DNA from: Oasisia sp. SBJ-2009
Taxonomy: Eukaryota > Annelida > Polychaeta > Sabellida > Siboglinidae
DNA: 64,000 nucleotides
Direction of reading: 5' to 3'
NCBI GenBank assembly: GCA_964017155.1
Contig: OZ024855.1
Coordinates: 5,835,690-5,899,689, forward strand
Of this stretch, positions 1 to 27,679 are shown in pieces. Positions within the stretch are counted from its first letter, which is position 1. Each line of letters starts with the position of its first letter. Both the position numbers and the translations under genes were made by a program. The notes beneath the pieces were generated by a model that saw only the letters and a program-made list of their open reading frames with translations, made no database searches and had not been told where the DNA came from.

Positions 1-92
1 TCCACCTCTACCTCTCCCTGTACCTCCACCTCTCCCTCTCCCTGTACCTCTCCCTGTACCTCTACCTCTCCCTGTACCTCCACCTCTCCTGT
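1..92. repeat. Short pyrimidine-rich minisatellite in YME1L1 intron
   Basis: Degenerate copies of cctctacctctccctgta at the left edge, inside the intron that ends at 137. Confidence 0.7.
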
Positions 93-137
93 CCCGCTCT
101 GCACAGTTTTCTATATTTGGTTGTGTTTTCCCTGCAG

Positions 138-200
138 CTTCCAGCAGAATGACGGCGTCATTGTTCTTGGTGCGACAAATCGACGGGACAACCTGGACAA
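138..200 (+). CDS. YME1L1: YME1L1 exon: start of AAA+ second region of homology
   Basis: Follows a cctgcag acceptor and ends at gtgagtg. It encodes [18 protein letters not shown]. The first base completes a codon begun in an exon left of the window. The exon leaves two bases that join the next exon to give Lys. Confidence 0.93.
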
Positions 201-1110
201 GTGAGTGACCTGGTTGAGTCTGCCTCAGACGTTGTCATTGTGTTGTAGACAAGATGTCATGAATGGGACAGTGTTCAATTTTAAATATTGATCATTATCG
301 TTGATATTATACCAATCTATTGATAGTATTGAGAGTTTTCAGACAGATTTGTAGTGCATTTTAATAAGTGGCATCAGGTCTTAAGGGCTAAGGTCGTAAG
401 GGATAAGGTCTTAAGGGTGAAGGTCTGCCTTTGACAGCTGCATTCAGGGCTAGTGTCAGTCTGTGTGGTGTTTAGAGACTGGAGACCTATATACATATGC
501 TGTGTCACCCAGGGCTCTGCTGCGACCGGGGCGGTTTGACGTGGAAGTGCGAGTCTACCCCCCCGACCTCAAGGGGCGTGTCGAGATCATTGAACACTAC
601 CTATCCAAGGTCAAGGCTGGTGCAGGTAGGCAGGTAGCTTTAGGCCTGTAGCGAAGAGTAGGCTTATAACAGAGGCAGGCTTGTAGCTCAGGCAGGCTTG
701 TAGCTCCCATAGGCTTGTAGCTTATGTAAGCTTCTTGTAGCTCAGGTAGGCTTGTAGCTCAAGTTTGCTTGTAGCTCAGGTAGGTTTGTAGCTCAAGTAG
801 GCTTGTAGTGCAAGTATGCTTGCAGCTCAGTTAGGCTTGTAGCTCAGGTAAGCTTGTAGTGCAAGTAGGCTTGTAGCTTAGGTAGGCCTGTAGCTCAGGT
901 AGGCTTGTAGCTCAGGTATGCTTGTAGCTCAGTTATGCTTGTAGCTCAGGTAGGCTGGTAGTGCATGTAGGTTTGTAAAGCAGGAAAGATACTGAGCTAC
1001 GTCTTTATAACTGACAATTAATATCATAACTCCAGTTGTTGAAATATAAAGGAACCTTGTTAAACTTTGGCATATTTACTTTATTTTGTGGTGATAGAAT
1101 TTCACAGTTG

Positions 1111-1141
<31 letters not shown>

Positions 1142-1744
1142 TATATATATATATGTATGTATATATGTATATATATTTGTATATATATATATTATATTAT
1201 ATATATATATATATATTTATATATATAGTTATACATTTAAAAATTGTTCATTCAGAAACATTTGAAAATCTTTTTTGTGGCCATTTAATTGTTGTTACTT
1301 AAAGATGTTCAAGATGATGAGTTAATGGCAATAAAAAGGCAACAACAAGACTAATAAGTGTTTCTAACGAGTGCAGACATCACCAAGTGCACCGTGTCTG
1401 TCTGTGTGTGCAGGCGTAGACGTGTACAAGCTGGCCAAGGGCACTACGGGGTGCACTGGTGCGGACCTGGAGAACCTGGTGAACCAGGCGGCCCTGAAGG
1501 CGGCCATGGACGCCGCCACCTCCGTCAACATGGAGCACCTCGAGTACGCCCAGGACAAGATCCTCATGGGTGAGTGAGTCACGCCCTCACTGCTTTCCCT
1601 GTCGGGGTGGGTGGGGAGGAGGATGCGTCAGTTGGTTGCCTCTTGGTTCTTCTGTACTTCTCTCTGGTCTGCAGTGGCCATCAGTTGTGTCTGTTCATGC
1701 CTGCCCCACAAGTTGGTTCTTTCTTATGCCGTGTGCTGTTTTAG

Positions 1745-1804
<60 letters not shown>

Positions 1805-4800
1805 ATATATTATCCCTGGCATTGCGTTAAAAGGAAATGGCTGCGCTAAAGAAATGTTGTACTTGTTGAAGCATTGCAGTGTACCTGCTAGATCACATAC
1901 AAGATGTCAGCCCAGTATAAACAACCAAAGGACACATGGGTCCTCGGATATACAGACAGACTGATAGGGAACTGTGTCTATATTATAAACAGTGTGTCTC
2001 ATGCCTGTGCCTTTTTCCACAAGTTTTTCTGGGTAACTTTTCTAGTTGTTTTGTAACGTAGAAGTGTGTTTATTCAGGGCCAGCGAAGAAGTCAAGGATC
2101 CCGGACGAGGACACGAACCGCTGCACGGCCTACCACGAGGCGGGCCACACCCTGGTGGCCTACTTCACCAAGGACGCCACCCCCCTCCACAAGGTCACCA
2201 TCGTCCCCCGCGGCACCAGTCTCGGACACGTGAGTCACAGGCAGCCTCTCATCCTCGCTGCTGGAGCTACAGTATCTGTGGAGTAGTTTTGTACTTGACA
2301 ACATTAGACAAAATAGAACACAAATTAGGTGGGGAGCGGTGGACGCGGTAGAGCGCCGGACTGTCAACCGAGGGGACGGTGGTTCAATCCCACCTACCGC
2401 CATTTCGAAACTTAGGCAATTTCGTTCACCTCACATTTGCCTGTGTCTTTCGGAAGAGACAATAACAGCCGGTGGTCCCTTCTATGTAGTGTCTATGCCA
2501 GGGGAAGTAAAAGATCCCACACAGGGGGTAAATGTGTAACATGTAGTGGACTCACTAATTCTAGTCGAGAAGGACAACTGCGTTAGCCCAAACAACCTAA
2601 GAACTAAGAAGACAGCAAACAAGATTTATAGGGTATCTGGTAGTGAAGTTATGGAATAATTATTACAACAGGAAAAGTTATAGGAAAAAGATCTAGAGGA
2701 CGCTAGAGAACAGAACTAAGAGAGTGTGGTAACATGGCGTGGAAAGAGCACAACAGAAGGGCTACAAACGACTGTGTGGTTTGGAGTGCCGTAATCACCC
2801 GTGCACGTGACACTCCTGACTGTCATTGTGTTGTGTTCACAGACACGTGACTGTCACTGTTTTGTGTTCACAGACATGTGACTGTCATTGTGTTGTGTTC
2901 ACAGCCATGTGACTGTCGTTGTGTTGTGTTCACAGACATGTGACTGTCGTTGTGTTGTGTTCACAGACATGTGACTGTCGTTGTGTTGTGTTCACAGACA
3001 CGTGACTGTCATTGTGTTGTGTTCACAGACACGTGACTGTCATTGTGTTGTGTTCACAGACACGTGACTGTCATTGTGTTGTGTTCACAGACACGTGACT
3101 GTCACTGTTTTGTGTTCACAGACATGTGACTGTCATTGTGTTGTGTTCACAGCCATGTGACTGTCGTTGTGTTGTGTTCACAGACATGTGACTGTCGTTG
3201 TGTTGTGTTCACAGACATGTGACTGTCGTTGTGTTGTGTTCACAGACACGTGACTGTCATTGTGTTGTGTTCACAGACACGTGACTGTCATTGTGTTGTG
3301 TTCACAGACACGTGACTGTCATTGTGTTGTGTTCACAGACACGTGACTGTCATTGTGTTGTGTTCACAGACACGTGACTGTCATTGTGTTGTGTTCACAG
3401 ACATGTGACTGTCATTGTGTTGTGTTCACAGACATGTGACTGTCATTGTGTTGTGTTCACAGACATGTGACTGTCATTGTGCTGTGTTCACAGACATGTG
3501 ACTGTCGTTGTGTTGTGTTCACAGACACGTGATTGTCGTTGTGTTGTGTTCACAGACATGTGACTGTTGTTGTGTTGTGTTGTGTTCACAGACATGTGAC
3601 TGTTGTTGTGTTGTGTTGTGTTGTGTTGTGTTGTGTTGTGTTGTGTTGTGTTGTGTTGTGTTGTGTTGTGTTGTGTTGTGTTGTGTTGTGTTGTGTTGTG
3701 TTGTGTTGTGTTGTGTTGTGTTGTGTTGTGTTGTGTTGTGTTGTGTTCACAGACATGTGACTGTTGTTGTGTTGTGTTCACAGACATGTGACTGTCGTTG
3801 TGTTGTGTTCACAGACATGTGACTGTCGTTGTGTTGTGTTCACAGCCATGTAACTGTCGTTGTGTTGTGTTCACAGACATGTGACTGTCGTTGTGTTGTG
3901 TTCACAGACACGTGATTGTCGTTGTGTTCACAGCCATGTGACTGTCGTTGTGTTGTGTTCACAGACATGTGACTGTCGTTGTGTTGTGTTCACAGACATG
4001 TGACTGTCGTTGTGTTGTGTTCACAGACGTCCTTCATCCCAGACAAGGAGGAGTACAACCTGACCCGCTCCCAACTCCTGGCCCGCATGGACGTGGCCAT
4101 GGGTGGCCGCGTGGGGGAGGAGATCATGATGGGACCGGACAAAGTGACCACCGGTCAGTGATAGGACACGTTCATTTTATTACCTTAATAGTACTTGTTA
4201 GGTATTCTTTATTATCTGAAAGATGTCATATCGGTTAATTTGTTTGTGTTTGCAAGATTTGTTCAGCTTTCTTTTTATTGTTATTCTACTAAATGCCCAA
4301 TTCCTGGTAGTCATGGTAACAAATAAAACGACTGCCAAACGATGAACATCTAACAATTACGAGAGTCCAGAACTGAACATTGTAGGGGTTGATATGGATT
4401 TACAGGTACTTTTATTGATAGTACAGTGGTATTGAAGTATGGAAGGCATGTTAACTATATTTGTTAAACTCCACAACTCTACCATACCGACCCTTAAATC
4501 AGGGCTTTATGCAGGATCAAATTATTGCCAGTCACACATGTTTGGGTGGACATGTGGATGTTAACTGTTAAGCCAGTTCACAAAGATTAAATGTATTTTT
4601 TGGACCTGAAAACGACTACAAACCCACTTGTGACACCATTTACGCTCACTTTATTTTGCTCCTTCAGTTTTTTACCCGTCCACCCACCGTCCGTCCACCC
4701 ATATTTCTACCCGTCCATATTCGTTTTTACCCGTCCAAATGACGGGTGGACAGGTATCTGAATAAAGCTATGCCTTAAATGCAGTTTGGTAGACAATGTC

Positions 4801-7800
4801 AGCAGGTGACAGTTTCTGAACAAGTACAGGAAAAGGCCACTTCTTTCATAGCAGTATCCAAGCCTCAGGATACGTCCTCTGGCAGACCTGTTAATCGAAC
4901 ACCATCTCAGCTTCTCTGGGAAGAATTCAGCCATGCCGCAAATCCCGCAATTAATTTGTGAGAACTACACGTACACAAATATTCACCACTGTCTATAGGA
5001 AGGTGCTCATTCACACAGCTGAGTGAACTGGAGCAATGTAGAGTGAAAAAACGTGCTCAAGATTTTAACACCGCAGCACACAATTCTAACCCTCTTAGTT
5101 GAGTGTGATGTTCTACCCCTGAGCCACTGCACTACTACAAAGTCTGGTTGTCTTGACACATTGTTTCTGTCTGACAGGAGCCAGTTCAGACTTCCACCAG
5201 GCGACTGCCATTGCAACAGCGATGGTCAAGAAGTTTGGCATGTCTGACAAGGTACGGTGCCTTATGCATGGTTGAGTTTAATGCTTCAGCGAGGTTCATG
5301 TTGTAGGTGGTGTATGTAGTGTGCTCTGTGTAGTTTACTTGCATTGCAGTCTTGTCTTGCTGACATCTGTCGATGTGTTCCTCAGTCTGTGTGTGACTGT
5401 GGTCTGTGTCTAAAGGTGTTTACAGGTGTGTGACTTCCTCAGTCTGTGTGTGACTGTGGTCTGTCTCTGTCTAAAGGTGTTTACAGGTGTGTGACTTCCT
5501 CAGTCTGTGTGTGACTGTGGTCTGTCTCTGTCTAAAGGTGTTTACAGGTGTGTGACTTCCTCAGTCTGTGTGTGACTGTGGTCTGTCTCTGTCTAAAGGT
5601 GTTTACAGGTGTGTGACTTCCTCAGTCTGTGTGTGACTGTGGTCTGTCTCTGTCTAAAGGTGTTTACAGGTGTGTGACTTCCTCAGTCTGTGTGTGACTG
5701 TGGTCTGTCTCTGTCTAAAGGTGTTTACAGGTGTGTGACTTCCTCAGTCTGTGTGTGACTGTGGTCTGTCTCTGTCTAAAGGTGTTTACAGGTGTGTGAC
5801 TTCCTCAGTCTGTGTGTGACTGTGGTCTGTCTCTGTCTAAAGGTGTTTACAGGTGTGTGACTTCCTCAGTCTGTGTGTGACTGTGGTCTGTCTCTGTCTA
5901 AAGGTGTTTACAGGTGTGTGACTTCCTCAGCGTGATTGTCGTTTTCTGTCTGTGTTGTTTGTCTATAATTGGTCCCTGTTTGTCTATTCTTGGGTCCATA
6001 AGTAGTTCTTGTCTTCTGTTGACCCATCTTTAAATGATCCATATCTGTCTGTCTGTTCTTTACTGTCATCCTACCAGTCTAGTATGTTGATTGTAATCAT
6101 CTATGTCTATCTGTAATCATCTATGTCTATCTGACGGTGGGCTGTAATTGTCCCTATATTTTTGTCAGTTTGGCCATCATTGCCCACTGTCTCCAACAAG
6201 TTGTTTGTAACTGTCCATGTCTGTCCGTCTGTCCGTCTGTCCGTCTGTCCGTCTGTCCGTCTGTCCGTCCGTCCGTCCGTCCGTCTGTAATTGTTCTCAT
6301 TTGTCAGGTTGGCGTGCGTGTGTTTGATGAGGAGGAAGTGGAGAGTGGAATGTCGTTCCTCAAAGTCAACGATCTAAGTCCACAGATGGCTGAGCTTGTC
6401 GACAGCGAAATCAAGCGGCTGCTGCAGGTAAGACCCCCTACATCACCTAGAAACTTTACTTAATATAGATAGTGGTCTTATATTAAATGTGTACAAAACC
6501 ACCCATTATAAAGTTGAAATATTACTGTAAAGCCAGAACGATAACAGACCAACCTAAGGGATCTGATTGGCCTGTTAAAATTGAGGCAGTTAATTCTGTA
6601 TCTTGACATTATTAATCCAGTCAAGATCAGGAAATGTACACGATTTGTGTAAAGTGTAAAATGAAGCCTCCATATTATATGTAATTCTACTTTACATAGT
6701 ATTTATTTTTCTTATTACTACATTTTTGTAATTAATATATATCCATATTTATTATTTAATGCAATTCTTCCATTTGATGTAATTTAATTTGTTCTGAAGT
6801 ACCACAAACAATATTGGATGTGTCGCTGTACCAAATAAAATATATACATGTGAACATTTTCATAAAGTTGGAAGAATACAATATTAAAACAAGATTCCTT
6901 ATTACACAAGTAATACATTTCGACTCACATCAATGTCACTGATGAAGGTCACCATTTATTAGGCGTGTTATAAGGAATCTTATTATTAATATATTTATTA
7001 CATTATTTTATAGACTGGCTGAACTGTGTCTACTTCTGTCTCTGCTGGCTCATACCTGTCTCTACTTGCTCATACCTGTCTCTACTTGCTCATACCTGTC
7101 TCTACTTGCTCCTGTCTCTACTTGCACCTGTCTCTACTTGCGCCTGTCTCTACTTGCTCATACCTGTCTCTACTTGCACCTGTCTCTACTTGTGTCTGTC
7201 TCTACTTGCTCATACCTGTCTCTACTTGCTCCTGTCTCTACTTGCTCATACCTGTCTCTACTTGCACCTGTCTCTGCTTGTGCCTGTCTCTACTTGCACC
7301 TGTCTCTACTTGTGTCTGTCTCTACTTGCTCCTGTCTCTGCTTGTGCATGTCTCTACTTGCTCATACCTGTCTCTACTTGCTCCTGCCTCTACTTGCTAC
7401 TGTCTCTGCTTGCTACTGTCTCTGCTTGTGTCTGTGTCTACTTGTGTCTGTCTCTACATGTGTCTGGCTCTGCTTGCGCCCTTCATCTACTTGCACCTGT
7501 CTCTACTTGCACCTGTCTCTACTTGCACCTGTCTCTACTTGCACCTGTCTCTACTTGTGTCTGTCTCTACTTGTGTCTGTCTCTACTTGTGTCTGTCTCT
7601 ACTTGCTCCTGTCTCTGCTTGTGCCTGTCTCTGCTTGTGCCTGTCTCTACTTGCACCTCTCTCTACTTGCACCTCTCTCTACTTGTGTCTGTCTCTACTT
7701 GTGTCTATCTCTACTTGCACTTGTCTCTACTTGCACTTGTCTCTACTTGCACCTGTCTCTACTTGCTACTGTCTCTGCTTGTGTCTGTGTCTACTTGTGT

Positions 7801-8387
7801 CTGTCTCTACATGTGTCTGGCTCTGCTTGCGCCCTTCATCTACTTGCACCTGTCTCTACTTGCACCTGTCTCTACTTGTGTCTGTCTCTACTTGTGTCTG
7901 TCTCTGCTTGTGCCTGTCTCTGCTTGTGCCTGTCTCTGCTTGCACCTGTCTCTACTTGTGTCTGTCTCTACTTGCACCTGTCTCTACTTGTGTCTGTCTC
8001 TACTTGTGTCTGTCTCTACTTGTGTCTATCTCTACTTGCACTTGTCTCTACTTGCACCTGTCTCTACTTGCACTTGTCTCTACTTGCACCTGTCTCTACT
8101 TGTGTCTGTCTCTACTTGTGTCTGTCTCTACTTGTGTCTGTCTCTACTTGCACTTGTCTCTACTTGCGCCTGCCTGTACTTGCACTTGTCTCTACTTGTG
8201 TCTGTCTCTACTTGCGCCTGTCTCTACTTGTGTCTCTCTCCAGGAGTCGTACGAGCGAGCGAAGGCCCTGGTGAAGGCCCACCAGAAGGAGCACAAGGCC
8301 CTGGCGGCCTGCCTCCTCACACAAGAGACCCTCTGCCGCGACGAGATCCTCGCCATCATCGGGGGGAAGCCGTCACGGCACGTCTGA
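138..8387 (+). CDS. YME1L1: ATP-dependent zinc metalloprotease YME1L1 (i-AAA, FtsH family), C-terminal part
   Basis: Eight exons (138-200, 513-625, 1414-1569, 2078-2229, 4027-4153, 5178-5251, 6308-6427, 8244-8387) join in one frame and give about 315 residues that align end to end with the C-terminal half of YME1L. In the family this is a hexameric protease of the mitochondrial inner membrane, with its active site facing the intermembrane space, that degrades membrane and carrier proteins. Seen in order: end of the AAA+ module ([13 protein letters not shown] arginine-finger region), the AAA lid, the HEAGH zinc site, the GASSDF segment holding the family's third zinc ligand (Asp), and the helical tail ending KPSRHV. 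Walker A and B, the membrane segment and the leader lie outside the window. No stop or frameshift interrupts the exons, so the gene looks functional. m-AAA paralogues (AFG3L2, SPG7) fit the lid and tail less well. It converges with MCCC1, whose stop is about 3 kb away. Confidence 0.96.
513..625 (+). CDS. YME1L1: YME1L1 exon: arginine-finger segment
   Basis: Encodes [20 protein letters not shown] and on to the start of the AAA lid. The two arginines of RPGR are the conserved inter-subunit ATPase residues of the family. The acceptor is tcacccag and the donor is gcag|gtaggc; the donor hexamer recurs many times in the following intron. Confidence 0.95.
628..985. repeat. About 18 bp minisatellite with donor-like units
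   Basis: About 19 imperfect copies of a unit close to tcaggtaggcttgtagc start a few bases after the 5' splice site at 625/626. Many units contain cag|gtaggc, which matches the true donor (gcag|gtaggc). Confidence 0.85.
1113..1222. repeat. (TA)n-rich tract with interspersed TATG
   Basis: Intronic AT-rich simple sequence. Short ORFs here encode only Tyr/Ile runs and are not genes. A second, purer (TA)n lies at 1751-1803. Confidence 0.9.
1414..1569 (+). CDS. YME1L1: YME1L1 exon: AAA lid
   Basis: Encodes [20 protein letters not shown] followed by [20 protein letters not shown]. The [16 protein letters not shown] stretch is the conserved sensor-2 lid of FtsH/YME1 proteins. Acceptor gtgtgcag, donor atgg|gtgagt. 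Confidence 0.96.
1751..1803. repeat. (TA)n microsatellite
   Basis: Uninterrupted TA dinucleotide run in a YME1L1 intron. Confidence 0.95.
2078..2229 (+). CDS. YME1L1: YME1L1 exon: HEAGH zinc-protease site
   Basis: Encodes [18 protein letters not shown] and [11 protein letters not shown]. The HEAGH box supplies the two zinc-binding histidines and the catalytic glutamate of the M41 peptidase family. Acceptor ttattcag, donor ggacac|gtgagt. Confidence 0.97.
2335..2545 (+). mobile_element. tRNA-derived SINE
   Basis: Bases 2335-2400 look like a tRNA: an A-box-like segment (gacgcggtagagcgc), an anticodon-like loop (ctgtcaa), a T arm around ggttcaatccc and an end in cgcca. The remainder (tctttcggaagagac, gtaaaagatccc) is not tRNA and resembles bodies of invertebrate SINEs. 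Acceptor-stem and anticodon-stem mismatches argue against a working tRNA gene. It sits in a YME1L1 intron. Its 3' end is uncertain. Confidence 0.75.
2790..4026. repeat. 31 bp minisatellite made of copies of the 3' splice site
   Basis: The unit runs gtgactgtcattgtgttgtg, then ttcacagacac. I count about 34 cacag copies before the true acceptor at 4026/4027. A 248 bp block (eight units) is itself duplicated: the variant ctgtcactgtttt occurs at 2851 and again at 3099. The array is interrupted by (TTGTG)n at 3603-3746. Confidence 0.95.
3603..3746. repeat. (TTGTG)n pentanucleotide microsatellite
   Basis: About 28 perfect copies of ttgtg, evidently an expansion of the ttgtgttgtg core of the surrounding 31 bp repeat. 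Confidence 0.95.
4027..4153 (+). CDS. YME1L1: YME1L1 exon: M41 peptidase core
   Basis: Encodes [20 protein letters not shown], the conserved helix that packs on the active site. Its acceptor (tgttgtgttcacag|acg) is the last copy of a 31 bp tandem repeat that fills more than 1 kb of the preceding intron. The donor is the weaker gtcagt. Confidence 0.95.
4850..5135 (-). mobile_element. tRNA-related SINE, minus strand, second family
   Basis: On the minus strand the element begins near 5130 with gcagtggctcaggggtagaa, an A-box-like tRNA head, and continues into a body with tagacagtggtgaat. The same body recurs, diverged, near 11560-11740, 20650-20800 and 26540-26770 in MCCC1 introns. The B box is decayed. 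Boundaries are approximate. Confidence 0.6.
5178..5251 (+). CDS. YME1L1: YME1L1 exon: third zinc-ligand segment
   Basis: Encodes [20 protein letters not shown] and GMSDK. The aspartate of GASSDF corresponds to the third zinc ligand known for FtsH. Acceptor ctgacag, donor acaag|gtacgg. Confidence 0.95.
5383..5932. repeat. 61 bp minisatellite, about nine copies
   Basis: The period is exactly 61 bp (taaaggtgtt at 5411, 5472 and 5533). Each unit holds both tttacag|gtgtgtg and ttcctcag, so it contains acceptor-like and donor-like strings, but it does not touch either splice site of this YME1L1 intron. Confidence 0.95.
6221..6288. repeat. (CCGTCTGT)n microsatellite
   Basis: A simple pyrimidine-rich repeat 20-90 bp upstream of the acceptor at 6307; it probably serves as part of the polypyrimidine tract. 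Confidence 0.9.
6308..6427 (+). CDS. YME1L1: YME1L1 exon: C-terminal helical region
   Basis: Encodes [10 protein letters not shown] through [11 protein letters not shown], matching the stretch between KFGMS and the final helices of YME1L. Both ends are in phase 0. Acceptor atttgtcag, donor ctgcag|gtaag. Confidence 0.92.
7020..8240. repeat. 16-20 bp pyrimidine-rich minisatellite, about 1.2 kb
   Basis: Variants of tctctacttgcacctg and tctctacttgtgtctg fill the last YME1L1 intron up to the acceptor at 8243. All three plus frames stay open for over 400 codons because the unit has no stops. The products are low-complexity Leu/Ser/Thr/Cys strings, and the true reading frame only begins at 8244. 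Confidence 0.95.
8244..8387 (+). CDS. YME1L1: YME1L1 terminal coding exon
   Basis: Encodes [20 protein letters not shown], then the conserved ALLT-YETL-like stretch ([14 protein letters not shown]), and ends KPSRHV with TGA at 8385-8387. Acceptor tctctctccag, which grows out of the pyrimidine-rich repeat array to its left. Confidence 0.96.
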   Translation, partial: ESYERAKALVKAHQKEHKALAACLLTQETLCRDEILAIIGGKPSRHV

Positions 8388-9797
8388 CGACGCAGCGTGA
8401 CAGCGACAGGACAGCCGAGGTGTGTCACTGTGTGCTTGTTGGTGACGCGGGAAGTCGTTGGGACGGTCAATGGTGTCAGACAAAGTGACGCGACAATCAT
8501 GACTGGTCAGCAGTGCACAAGTCGACCGTGTATTGGTCGACACAAACGTGTGTGAATACTTGTTGATATAAACATTGGGTCTGTGCAAGTCTGTGGTACA
8601 GACTTGCCAGTTGCATTCAGTTCCGTACAAACAGTCTCGAGGTGTGTGAATGATTGACAGCTAAGTAATGATTGACAGCGGTGTACAGTGCATTCGTTGT
8701 CTATTTCGGGGATCAGGCATCAGTCGGAAATCGTTAGACCATCTATGGATGTCACAGTGTGTATGATATCAAGATCTGAGCCCATTTGTGGCGATCGCAG
8801 TGGCAGTGCCGAGTGCATGATGCTGATTGATATCTGTGTTTTGTGTGCATTTACTCTGTCCAGTACAACATCGCTACTGGCGCCAAAAGGAAATAGCTGT
8901 TAGCAAAACAACTGATTCAGACAGAATCCTGCTAAAATGTTCACCTTTTATATATGATAAAATGTACCACATCTGTGACCACGTTGTTGTGCACAAGCCC
9001 TCTGTATTTTGTATAAAGGTATAATGTTGTTGCAATCCTGGTCCTGTGAGAAGGTGCTTGGTTGTTTGGTGGAGTAGAGTTGATCTCTCGTTGTGTCCTG
9101 GGATGAACAAGGGGTGCCTTGTATTACGGGGTGGAGTTCTGAAGTCTCGCGAGAAATTGAATTAAACACTGTAAATGATGATGCATAAACATTAAAGAAA
9201 ACATATTTGTTAATTCCGTTGTAATTAAGTCCATATACTAATCATGCAGAACACAGCCCGATTGATGCAGACACCGGTATGTAAGATCAGCTCATTTTAC
9301 GATTTTCCCCATCTCAACCCGTTGTAATGTGACATCATTGGTTAAATGTTACAATCGAAAACATCAACACAACACCTGTTATGGTTTCATTGGTCCATTC
9401 ATGCGCACATTGAAACACCCTGCTGCTGAAATTGTAGGAAATTGATCTCGGTGGCTGTGGAAAGGAGGCTGTTAAATAATGTTGACCGATTCGTTCAGCC
9501 ATGACCAAGTGGCAGTCGCATTGTGTACATGTATTCCAAGTTAGCATAAAAAGAGAAAATTGTTAAGTGTGTTTATAAAGGCAACATGTTTGTCTTTGTT
9601 GCAGAATTTGTAGTGGCGTCCAAGTGACGTCTGTAAATATGTAGACGAAACAAATACTGCAAGAATAAAAAGAGCAAAATGAGAAACAGTGTCTTGTCTG
9701 TATTGGTTTGTTCCAGCTGCATAGTTTTATATGGTTCTGGTAAAGATCCGCAAGACTGAAAGTTGCACTATAGATTGACCTTTTCGCAAACAATTAT
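8388..9797 (+). other. YME1L1 3' UTR and intergenic sequence
   Basis: No coding exon is recognisable here. Possible polyadenylation signals on the plus strand are attaaa near 9190 and aataaa near 9664; I cannot tell which, if either, is used. Small ORFs here have no family resemblance. Confidence 0.5.
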
Positions 9798-9972
9798 AAT
9801 AATAATGACTTCTTTTGCGCAAATGTCTTCGAAGATCAAGCTCTGTGACGCAACAAAACCAAGGGATTACGCAAACTCGTAATCGAAAAACTATGCGTAA
9901 GTCATCAAGTTGATGGATGGAGACGCAAGAAAGCTAAGGAGGATAGGCAGTATAGGCAGCAGAGATAGGTTT
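9798..9972 (+). repeat. Dispersed repeat, inverted partner of 13560-13735
   Basis: Shares acttcttttgcgc, cgaagatcaagctc, acaaaaccaagggatta and aagctaaggaggata in the same order with the minus strand of 13560-13735. The partner stays open as a peptide ending RRIRSIKEIGF, so the repeat may be a fragment of a TE-encoded protein of unknown family. Confidence 0.7.
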
Positions 9973-11344
9973 TAGACGTCGGCGGAATGAAACTATATTA
10001 CCTTCTGATTTAACACTGGCAGGAAGCAAATTCTATACCGTTGGCGCGGCCACTGAGAAAGCTCGGGTCCCGGCTTTCGTTTTCACCTACGAATATATAC
10101 TGAATTATATTGCATTCTTTGTAAGGCTAACCTGGAACCAGTAGGAATTCTACTTACTAGAAGTTCAACTTACCATTGTCTGTTTTTTGTATTGTGTAAA
10201 GTCGGTGCTTTCCCAAACCACACACTAAAATACGCACAACCTAATGCAGCACAAGAAACATTGTTATTATACGTCAAGAGCACTTTATGTCTAAGAGTGA
10301 GCGAAAACTTGATTGTGAAAGAAATAGAGCAAGTGGGCGAAATCAAATTGACTCAACTGAAACTTAAGAGATATTTACGTGGATTATTTTATGCCGTTTG
10401 TGAAACAATGACACGCGGGATGAGGGGAGTAGGAGAAAGTTAACTTGGCTGAATAACTTAAATAACTACATAATAACTATGAACTGTTTTTTGTAGTTAC
10501 TTTACCTTGCACAATTGTTAACATCGATATCTATTTGGATTTATTTCAACCCTATTTTATGGAGTTTTGTTCATGTGTGCAACTGGACTGTGGTCAACCA
10601 ACAACAAGACACCGTGACAGTAACGTTATAACAGGGATATAATAATATAGCAACATTTGTTATAGTGTACATGTGCATCATACTTAGATCACAGCCTACA
10701 GGGCATAAAACAGCAATTCTAAATATTAATAACGTGACGACATCAAATGATAAAGTTATGTATAAAATAGACTGGTTATGTGACCTGTCTCAACAATATT
10801 TATATAAAAATATTTCATAACCTAATAAATTCTACACAAAATTAGCTTTAACATTGAAAATATATTTCATAACGTCAGTTGTTTCTACACAGCACATTGT
10901 CTACCTCAGCACAATGTTACCCGCTTGATTGTTTATACGCAGAATACTGGGAGTACATGAACATTAAACATGAATATCAGACACTGTTAAACACACAACA
11001 ATTTCCAGAATTTCGCTACAATTTTCACAAATAAAATAATACTTGTTAGATGGCGATACTGCCAAGTATACATTGAACGGACTGGAGAAGTTGCCACTGG
11101 TAATGCATTCGGGCATCCATCCTACGGGCCACGTTTTAAATCGTTTCTCCCTCAACAATTTATACTGGGTAAAGACTTCCCTACGTGCAATTACAAAAAT
11201 AGTTTCAGGAATACAATCCTGCGTTGTGTTTAGTAGAAAAAGGTTATAACTGGCCTGGCCTCCACCAGGGAGTAGACACACCTACAGTCAACTATGTTTC
11301 TACGGCTATGTGTAATACTGTTTTGACATCGACATCACGTTGCA
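9973..11344. other. Intergenic sequence downstream of both genes
   Basis: AT-rich, with no recognisable gene. Part of it is presumably the MCCC1 3' UTR (minus strand), but I could not place its polyadenylation site. Short ORFs at 10192-10443 and 10964-11281 resemble nothing I recognise. Confidence 0.4.

Positions 11345-27679
<16,335 letters not shown>

Noticed and set aside
2335..2400. Functional tRNA gene
   Set aside because: Acceptor-stem and anticodon-stem mismatches and the attached SINE body.
7026..8488. Three overlapping 400-460 residue plus-strand ORFs
   Set aside because: They are translations of the pyrimidine-rich minisatellite in the last YME1L1 intron; only the part after 8244 in one frame is coding.
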